From Pseudomonas helleri (GTDB lineage: Bacteria > Pseudomonadota > Gammaproteobacteria > Pseudomonadales > Pseudomonadaceae), in contig NZ_JYLD01000020.1 in the NCBI RefSeq assembly GCF_001043025.1, positions 1 to 64,000 on the forward strand: 64,000 nt of DNA, in the 5' to 3' direction. The position numbers and the translations under genes were made by a program. The notes under the pieces were generated by a model. That model was not told the DNA's origin, did no database searches, and saw only the letters and a list, made by a program, of their open reading frames with translations. This document shows, piece by piece, positions 58,785-64,000 of this stretch. The stretch's first letter is position 1; every line of letters starts with the position of its first letter.

Positions 58785-58828
58785 GTTTGCTGCGCGACAG
58801 CGCGGCGTCGAAGACGGGGCGGCCCCTC
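58785..58828. repeat. 44-bp direct repeat, copy 1
   Basis: The segment beginning GTTTGCTGCGCGACAGCG and ending GGGGCGGCCCCTC is identical to 59272-59315. GGGGC and GCCCC inside it are complementary, giving a REP-like hairpin. Both copies lie in the 857-bp gap between the receptor and the SDR. Confidence 0.85.
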
Positions 58829-58866
58829 TTATCAAACATAAAATAAGTAATTGATTTTAAAGGCTT

Positions 58867-58891
58867 TGTAGGAGCGAGCTTGCTCGCGATC
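58867..58891. repeat. Single REP half-element
   Basis: TGTAGGAGCGAGCTTGCTCG and the following CGATC match the left arm of the window's main REP family but have no inverted partner. It is followed by repeated GATCTTGATCT-like tracts. Confidence 0.75.
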
Positions 58892-58930
58892 TTTTGATCT
58901 AGATCTTGCTTTTGATCTTGATCTAAAAGG

Positions 58931-59195
58931 CCCCATTAAACCACGCTGGCCGAACGCAGGTTTTGCGCAGTGGGTAACCCGGCAGGACGCCGGGTTAGCC
59001 GCGACACGGCCATGGATGGCCGATCGCGGCGGGCCTACGGAGCAAGGCCTGTGGTGAGGGCATGCCGAGCCAAAGCGAGGCACCGAGGGGTAGGGGCAAA
59101 AGCGTTTTGGTTACTTTGCCGCTTTTGCAAAGTGACGCGGCGTAAGGCCGAAACCCTAAGTGGCCGTTGCCGCAGCAACGGATATGTACTCAAGT
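58931..59195. repeat. Dispersed non-coding repeat element of Pseudomonas type
   Basis: The segment contains several stem-forming parts, including AACCCGGCAGGACGCCGGGTT and GGCCATGGATGGCC, then GCATGCCGAGCCAAAGCGAGG and AAGTGACGCGGCGTAAGGCC. I recognise this order from recurrent intergenic sequences in Pseudomonas genomes, from memory only. It has no ORF with protein-like composition. The bounds are approximate. Confidence 0.5.
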
Positions 59196-59271
59196 CAAGA
59201 GCCCCCTCACCCTAGCCCACTCCCGAAGGAGAGGGAACCGATTGGGGGATGCTGAAGATACTCGGCGGCCT

Positions 59272-59315
59272 GTTTGCTGCGCGACAGCGCGGCGTCGAAG
59301 ACGGGGCGGCCCCTC
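59272..59315. repeat. 44-bp direct repeat, copy 2
   Basis: This copy is identical to 58785-58828 and lies nine bases before the end of the SDR gene. The two copies bracket the single REP and the dispersed repeat element. Confidence 0.85.
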
Positions 59316-59324
59316 CTACACTAA

Positions 59325-60170
59325 TCAACATTCTTTGATCTGTTCCCACAACTGCGCCACCTGCTCGGCACTGCTGGCCTTGACCCGCGCCAGGTCGACG
59401 GGATAATCGACGCCAGGGTTTTCAACGAAACGGGTGGCGGTGAACTGACCATTGCTGGCCCGTACGATGTAGCCGGTGTCGCGGCACTGCTCCGAAGCCA
59501 GAAACACCACGCCGGGTGTGACCCACTCCGGCTTGAGGTTGACCGGTGCTTCGGTCACGCCCCACATTCTTGTTTTTGCCACCGGCGATACAGCGTTAAC
59601 CAAAATCCCGTCGGCCATTCCCTCCATGCTCAGGGCATTCATGATGCCCAGTTGCGCCATTTTGCCTGCCGCGTAGGCCACCAGCCCCGGCTGTGCATAG
59701 GACTGGTACATGGCCCGGTCCGACGTGGTCAGGACAACCCGCGCGGCTGGCGATTGCCGCAGGTGTTGCCAGGCATATTTGCACAACCAGACAGGCGCGT
59801 AGACATTGATATCCAGTGCCCGTTCGATAAAAGCCACCTCGGCCTCTTCTATCCGCTGATAACCGACCCAACCTGCGTTGTGAATCACGATATCCAGTTG
59901 CCCAAACGCCTCGACCGCCGCCGCGACCAATTGCTCGCACCCGCGCTCGCTCGCAAGGTCGGTGTGGTGACCCAGCACGCTGTAACCTTCGGCCTCAAGC
60001 GCACGTGCCGCCTCGTGGGCAATCGAAGCATCGGCACCTTCGCCCAGCGTATCCGCGCCAATATCGCTGATCACCACATTGGCGCCCAACCTTGCCAGTT
60101 CGCGGGCGTAGCTCAGCCCTAGGCCTTGGCCAGCGCCCGTTACAATTGCGATTTTGCCTGCAAAGTCCAC
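59325..60170 (-). CDS. Short-chain dehydrogenase/reductase
   Basis: The 281-residue cytoplasmic oxidoreductase has the classical SDR features: cofactor motif TGAGQGLG (11-18), HNAG (97-100), catalytic Ser150, Tyr166 and Lys170 in the YAAGK motif, and PxxNAVSPVA after them. The N-terminus resembles the hydroxyacyl-CoA dehydrogenase domain of multifunctional beta-oxidation enzymes. The Asp in ISDIGA (36) at the end of strand 2 suggests preference for NAD over NADP. It is divergent from a LysR gene, the likely regulator. The substrate is unknown. Confidence 0.87.
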   Translation of the reverse strand: MDFAGKIAIVTGAGQGLGLSYARELARLGANVVISDIGADTLGEGADASIAHEAARALEAEGYSVLGHHTDLASERGCEQLVAAAVEAFGQLDIVIHNAGWVGYQRIEEAEVAFIERALDINVYAPVWLCKYAWQHLRQSPAARVVLTTSDRAMYQSYAQPGLVAYAAGKMAQLGIMNALSMEGMADGILVNAVSPVAKTRMWGVTEAPVNLKPEWVTPGVVFLASEQCRDTGYIVRASNGQFTATRFVENPGVDYPVDLARVKASSAEQVAQLWEQIKEC

Positions 60171-60290
60171 AGTTGACTCCTCTTGATGACTGTCCTCACC
60201 TTAACCCTGCGTTTCGGGCTTGTTTAATACTGTTCAAGCGCGAAGTTGATACGCTGCGCCTATCACAGTTCAAAGGAAGGAACGGACACC

Positions 60291-61262
60291 ATGATCGAGA
60301 CCCGTCTGCTCAAGCAGTTCATTGCCGTTGCCGAAGAATTGCACTTCCACAACGCCGCCAAGCGCCTGCACATGGCCCAGCCTGCACTCAGTCAGGCGAT
60401 TAACCGCCTGGAAGACAAACTGGGGATCAGCCTGCTGACACGCAGCAAACGTGAAGTGCGACTGACGCCTGCGGGTAGCGCCTTTCTGGACACGGCCTAC
60501 AGTACCCTCAACACGCTGGAATCCGGTGCCGAGCATGCGCGCCTGGTGGCACAAGGCATCGCTGGCAAACTCACGGTCACCACCGTGTCCATCGCCCACT
60601 ACACGCCGCTGCTCAATGCACTGCGAGCGTTTCGCGATAGCTTCCCCAACGTTCAGTTGACCCTCAAGGAGATGCCCTCAGCCAGCCAGGCCCAAGCGAT
60701 CTCGCACGCTGAAGCGGACATCGCCTTTATGCGTAAACTGCCTTTTGACACGCCCAATTTGCAGTCGCGCTTGCTGTTTGAAGAGGCAATCGTCATGGCC
60801 TTACCCGCCGATCACGCCAAAGCCCATGCCGCCGACATCAACCTGCGTGACTTCACAGATGAAGCGTTTGTCTTCACCCCCGAAGTGCTGGGCAGCGGTT
60901 ATCACCGACAACTGATTGCACTATGCGACGCCGCGGGTTTTTACCCGAAGGTGGTGCAGGAAGCAGCACAACTCCACACCGTTATCGGCCTGGTTGCCTG
61001 TGGCTTCGGTGTGGCGTTGGTGCCAGCCTCCATTGCCCGTTCGTTTACGCAGGACAACGTGGTGTTTCGGCGCATTTTGCCGGTGGCGGAATCAGGCAAC
61101 CCCGCCATTGGCCTCTATGTGGGCTGGCATGCCCACAACGTTTCACCGCTGGTTGAGCGCATTATGTCGATACTGGATCTGAATGTAGCGTTCAAGGATG
61201 TGTCGACAGCGCCGCAGAGCCTTGCGGTTCAGCAAACGAGTACCGATAACTCGCCGGGCTGA
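60291..61262 (+). CDS. LysR-family transcriptional regulator
   Basis: The 323-residue protein starts MIETRLLKQFIAVAEELHFHNAAKRLHMAQPALSQAI-type HTH (about 1-60, split here as MIETRLLKQFIAVAEELHF followed by the Ala-rich helix) and has a CatM/BenM-like effector domain. AAAGGAAGG precedes the ATG. It is divergent from the SDR gene with 120 bp between them, so it probably controls it. Its 3' end overlaps the convergent MFS gene by 71 bp, an unusually long coding overlap. Confidence 0.88.
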   Translation: MIETRLLKQFIAVAEELHFHNAAKRLHMAQPALSQAINRLEDKLGISLLTRSKREVRLTPAGSAFLDTAYSTLNTLESGAEHARLVAQGIAGKLTVTTVSIAHYTPLLNALRAFRDSFPNVQLTLKEMPSASQAQAISHAEADIAFMRKLPFDTPNLQSRLLFEEAIVMALPADHAKAHAADINLRDFTDEAFVFTPEVLGSGYHRQLIALCDAAGFYPKVVQEAAQLHTVIGLVACGFGVALVPASIARSFTQDNVVFRRILPVAESGNPAIGLYVGWHAHNVSPLVERIMSILDLNVAFKDVSTAPQSLAVQQTSTDNSPG

Positions 61263-62406
61263 AAATACGGGTTAACAGCAGCATCGCCACAACCCCGACA
61301 ATCAGCACCCACCAGGCGCTGACAAAGCTGCCCGTGAGCTCTCGCAACCAGCCGGTCAACCAGGGCGAGACGGCGTTGATGAGAAATCCCACCCCTTGCA
61401 CAAACGCCGCCAACTGCCCGGCTGCACGAGGTTCTCGGATATGATCGAGGGTCAGGATCAGGCTGAGGGCAAAACAAGCGCCCAGACCAAAGCCGATCAA
61501 CGCCACCCAGATATGCGGCGATTCAAGCGGCCACATCACCAGACCGAAAAACCCAAATGCCTGCGCAGCAAGGCTGAGGGCCAAAAACGGGCGTCTGTCG
61601 CGACTGCGCTGCGCCAGAGCAGGCATCACCAACGCGGCCAGCACCTGAAACACGGTCATGAACGCCAGCAGCGAACCGCTTTGGGTCGCGCTCCAGTCCA
61701 TTTGCAAGTAATACGCCGGCAGCCAGGCAACCATGCTCATGTAACCGCAATTAACCAGCCCGAAGTACAGCGCCAACAGCCAGGCCCTGCGTTTGCGCCA
61801 TGGCTGCGCAGACGCGCCGTGAGTGCGCGCAGTCAGCCCGGCAAAGGGCATAAGCCACCACATCAACAATGCCGCCAGCGCGGGCAACAACCACACGCCG
61901 AGCCCGGCCTGCCACTGGCTGAAATGCCCGGCCACCACCGGGCTGAGCAATGCCGCCAAGCCGCCACCGCCCATCAATGAGGCCGAATACACCCCCAAAG
62001 CCAGCGCCACTTGCCCCTGAAATTGGCGCTTGATCAGCGCCGGCACCAATGCCTGAATCAGCGCTACACCGGCGCCGCCCAGCAAGGCCGTGATAAGCAA
62101 CACTTCAGCCTGATGCCCCAGCAGGCGCCATAAGCACGCGCCCAGAATCATCAGCAGACCCAACGCCACGCCCCGTCGCTCGCCCAAACGGGCTTCTATG
62201 CGCACCCCGAGCAAGGCCACCAGCCCCATGCAAATCACCGGCAGGCTGGTAAGCCAGGCGCTGCTTTGAAAGCTCATGCCGGTGTCGCCACGAATCTGCA
62301 TCAACAATGGGCTGATGGAACTCAAAATCGGCCGCAAGTTAAGCCCCAATGCGATGATCAGGGCCCAACTTGCCAGGCTGCGCAGACGGGTTTTAGTGAG
62401 CGGCAT
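61192..62406 (-). CDS. MFS transporter, CynX/NimT type
   Basis: The 404-residue protein has twelve membrane segments with the CynX/NimT pattern: LIIALGLNLRPILSSISPLL at the N-terminus and GMSFQSSAWLTSLPV in the first loop. CynX-like proteins are linked with cyanate, nitroimidazole or purine-type substrates. It starts inside the last codons of an upstream deaminase gene (14-bp overlap), suggesting that the pair handles one class of nucleobase-like compound. The C-terminus overlaps the convergent LysR gene by 71 bp. Confidence 0.87.
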   Translation of the reverse strand: MPLTKTRLRSLASWALIIALGLNLRPILSSISPLLMQIRGDTGMSFQSSAWLTSLPVICMGLVALLGVRIEARLGERRGVALGLLMILGACLWRLLGHQAEVLLITALLGGAGVALIQALVPALIKRQFQGQVALALGVYSASLMGGGGLAALLSPVVAGHFSQWQAGLGVWLLPALAALLMWWLMPFAGLTARTHGASAQPWRKRRAWLLALYFGLVNCGYMSMVAWLPAYYLQMDWSATQSGSLLAFMTVFQVLAALVMPALAQRSRDRRPFLALSLAAQAFGFFGLVMWPLESPHIWVALIGFGLGACFALSLILTLDHIREPRAAGQLAAFVQGVGFLINAVSPWLTGWLRELTGSFVSAWWVLIVGVVAMLLLTRIFSPASYRYSFAEPQGSAALSTHP

Positions 62407-62854
62407 GGCGCGCCTGCCAGTTTTCATAGACCTCAACCATTGCGGGCTGCGGCAGATGTTGCACGTTGAGGCGCTGCTCGCTCAAGGGCAACGCCAGTTG
62501 CTGGTAGATCGCCGCCGTAGACAAACCAAACGCTTCACCCAGTTCGTTTGCTGCGCCATACACGGCACGGCTGACGCCGCACAGGTACATGGCCGCAAGG
62601 CACATCGGGCACGGCTGACCACTGGCATAGATCACGCACCCGTCCAGACGCGAGCCCAAATGCTGGCTGGCACGGCGGATGGTCAGCAGTTCCGCGTGGG
62701 CGGTAGGGTCCTGGTTGAGATGAATTTCGTTAACCGCCTCAACAATCACTTGGCCGGCCTTGACCAGTACTGCGCCAAAAGGCCGTCCCCCCTCGGCAAC
62801 GTTGATGCGCGCCAGTTCCACCGCGCGTTGCAGATAATCTTGATCGTTATTCAT
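62393..62854 (-). CDS. Cytidine/guanine deaminase-family zinc enzyme
   Basis: The 153-residue protein has the zinc deaminase motifs: HAE at 53-55 (PTAHAELLTI) and PCPMC at 81-85. The N-terminal GGRPFGAVLV is shared with guanine deaminase and TadA-like nucleobase deaminases. I chose MNNDQDYLQ as start over an ATG seven codons upstream. Cytosine, guanine or a related base may be the substrate; tRNA adenosine deaminase is less likely because of the operon with a transporter. Confidence 0.86.
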   Translation of the reverse strand: MNNDQDYLQRAVELARINVAEGGRPFGAVLVKAGQVIVEAVNEIHLNQDPTAHAELLTIRRASQHLGSRLDGCVIYASGQPCPMCLAAMYLCGVSRAVYGAANELGEAFGLSTAAIYQQLALPLSEQRLNVQHLPQPAMVEVYENWQARHAAH

Positions 62855-62875
62855 GAACACTCCCGTGCAGGTCAT

Positions 62876-63541
62876 TCACTGGGCGCCAGCGTCACGCAGC
62901 AACTTGGCCGTTGCGCTCTGACCGCGCTGCTCTGCCTGATACAACGGGCTGTGACCCTGGTTGTCCGGCAGGTTGAGGTCTGCGCCCGCCTGGATCAGTT
63001 GGGCAACAATCTGCTGATGCGCCGGGCCACCATCGGACAGCACGATGGCTTCCATCAAACAGGTCCAGCCCAGTCGATTGACATGGTTAACGTCGACCCC
63101 GGCGGCAATCAACAAACGCACGGTTTCAACATGGCCGCGCTCACACGCGGGAATCAATGCGGTGCCGCCATAACGGTTAGTGCTTTTCAGGTCCGCGCCA
63201 TGGGCCAGCGTCAACTTGAGGATGTCGTTGTAACCACTGGCACCCGCCAGCAAATAGGCGCTGTCGTGCATCAGGTTTTTCTGATTGACGTCGGCGCCCG
63301 CCGTTATCAAGGCGCGGGCGATCTCAATGTTGTTGCGCTGGGTCGCGAGCAGCAGCGCGCTACTGCCGTCCGGCGCCTGTGCCTTCAGGTCCGCACCGCT
63401 GGTGATCAATTGCTGCACGTGGGTCACTTCGCCACTACGCACCGCATCCAACAGACTTTTCTCGTTAGCCATCACTCCTCCCATCATTAATAGCCCGGCC
63501 GCTAGAAGGCCGGATTTAAACGTCAGGCGACTCATGGTCAT
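62876..63541 (-). CDS. Periplasmic ankyrin-repeat protein
   Basis: The 221-residue protein has a signal peptide (about 1-26) and five to six ankyrin repeats, recognisable by SALLLATQRNNIEIARALITAG-type units (here located at about 60-82) and repeated NxxxxxGxTxLxxAxxxG spacing. It is secreted to the periplasm and should bind a partner protein. The upstream position relative to the deaminase gene (22 bp before its start) suggests cotranscription. Similar periplasmic ankyrin proteins in Pseudomonas sit beside catalase genes, not seen here. The start is ATG 63541 or 63535. Confidence 0.82.
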   Translation of the reverse strand: MTMSRLTFKSGLLAAGLLMMGGVMANEKSLLDAVRSGEVTHVQQLITSGADLKAQAPDGSSALLLATQRNNIEIARALITAGADVNQKNLMHDSAYLLAGASGYNDILKLTLAHGADLKSTNRYGGTALIPACERGHVETVRLLIAAGVDVNHVNRLGWTCLMEAIVLSDGGPAHQQIVAQLIQAGADLNLPDNQGHSPLYQAEQRGQSATAKLLRDAGAQ

Positions 63542-63645
63542 TTTCTCTCTGCAGATTCAATGAAGAACGAGTATGGTCAGCCAGACAGGTATTCTGAAAT
63601 TAAATATAACCATGCCTTTCAGTGGCAATTCGAATGGTGACGTGT

Positions 63646-64000
63646 ATGTTCGATCCCGTGTTGTTGCGCAGTTTTGTTGCCGTGGTGGAGTGCGCCAATT
63701 TCACACGGGCAGCGCAGCGGCTGCATTTGACTCAGTCCACGGTCAGCCAGCAGATTCGTCGCCTTGAAGATAACCTTGGCTGCACACTGCTCGATCGTGA
63801 TCAACGCCACGTTATTGCCACGGCTGAGGGCGAGCGCTTGCTGGCCTATGCGCGGCGCATTCTTACGCTCCATGAAGAAGCCCGTGAGGCCATGTTCAAC
63901 CAACAAAGCGAAGGCGTATTGCGTTTGGGGGTGCCGGAAGATTTCGCCGCAGACCGTTTGATGCCGTTGCTGTCGAGCTTCGGTCTGGAGCATCCGGGTG
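63646..64000 (+). CDS. LysR-family regulator, 5' part (runs off the window)
   Basis: The open frame from ATG 63646 to the window end gives 118 codons: MFDPVLLRSFVAVVECANF, the HTH (AAQRLHLTQSTVSQQIRRLE, about 21-40) and the start of the effector domain (LRLGVPEDFAADRLM). It is divergent from the ankyrin gene, 104 bp away, so the ankyrin-deaminase-MFS genes are possible targets. The rest lies outside the window. Confidence 0.85.
   Translation, partial: MFDPVLLRSFVAVVECANFTRAAQRLHLTQSTVSQQIRRLEDNLGCTLLDRDQRHVIATAEGERLLAYARRILTLHEEAREAMFNQQSEGVLRLGVPEDFAADRLMPLLSSFGLEHPG

Noticed and set aside
59000..59215. Short open frames within the dispersed repeat element
   Set aside because: They follow the repeat sequence, have biased composition and no start signal; the element itself is non-coding.

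Overview
The window reads as chromosomal DNA of a Pseudomonas species, most likely of the P. fluorescens lineage. The basis is recognition of protein families and synteny: an intact mexEF-oprN pump operon, a periplasmic cis/trans fatty acid isomerase, CobE-CobM, cobalamin-dependent MetH, Gor, GalU, ModABC, many LysR regulators, two TonB-dependent siderophore receptors, and Pseudomonas-type REP/REPIN palindromes between genes. No rRNA, tRNA, CRISPR array or prophage was seen.

Layout. Positions 1-8.9 kb hold an insecticidal-type Tc toxin locus. The end of an IS3-family element abuts a 5'-truncated TcA gene (128-1555). A full-length TcB gene follows, and an RHS-type TcC gene lies convergent to it; its C-terminal third is a toxin domain I do not recognise. 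At 9.2-15.1 kb is the mexEF-oprN operon, closed by two terminator hairpins. A TPR protein follows at 15.4-16.5 kb. At 16.5-23.6 kb is a compact signalling block on the minus strand (large CHASE3-GAF hybrid kinase, CheR, CheB, REC-kinase, single REC), with a divergent single-domain response regulator. The stretch 23.6-38.3 kb is mostly core metabolism and housekeeping: cobE-cobM, nfuA, cti, metH, gor, galU, a tsdBA-like thiosulfate dehydrogenase pair, a lipoprotein, a DUF1883 protein, an unlisted 54-codon ORF and alkB. modABC (38.4-41 kb) ends tail to tail with a Wzz-type chain-length protein.

From 42.6 kb on the content is accessory: LysR, TonB receptor, Fe-S-type HTH regulator divergent from an MFS exporter, GGDEF protein, small unknown genes, GrpB, GFA, a FAD oxidoreductase, DUF1275, a VOC protein divergent from a WYL regulator with a perfect operator-like palindrome between them, a YeeE/YedE transporter, a second TonB receptor, an 857-bp repeat-rich gap, an SDR, LysR, an MFS-deaminase pair, an ankyrin protein and the start of another LysR gene.

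Functional links. TcB and TcC should form the toxin cocoon, but the adjacent TcA pore gene is broken, so delivery would need another TcA. MexE/F/OprN form one tripartite pump. The signalling block pairs methyltransferase and methylesterase enzymes with kinases but has no receptor, CheA or CheW beside it. CobE-CobM make the cofactor used by MetH. TsdBA (thiosulfate to tetrathionate) and the YeeE-like permease may both concern sulfur compounds. Functions come from motif recognition by eye; no database search was run.
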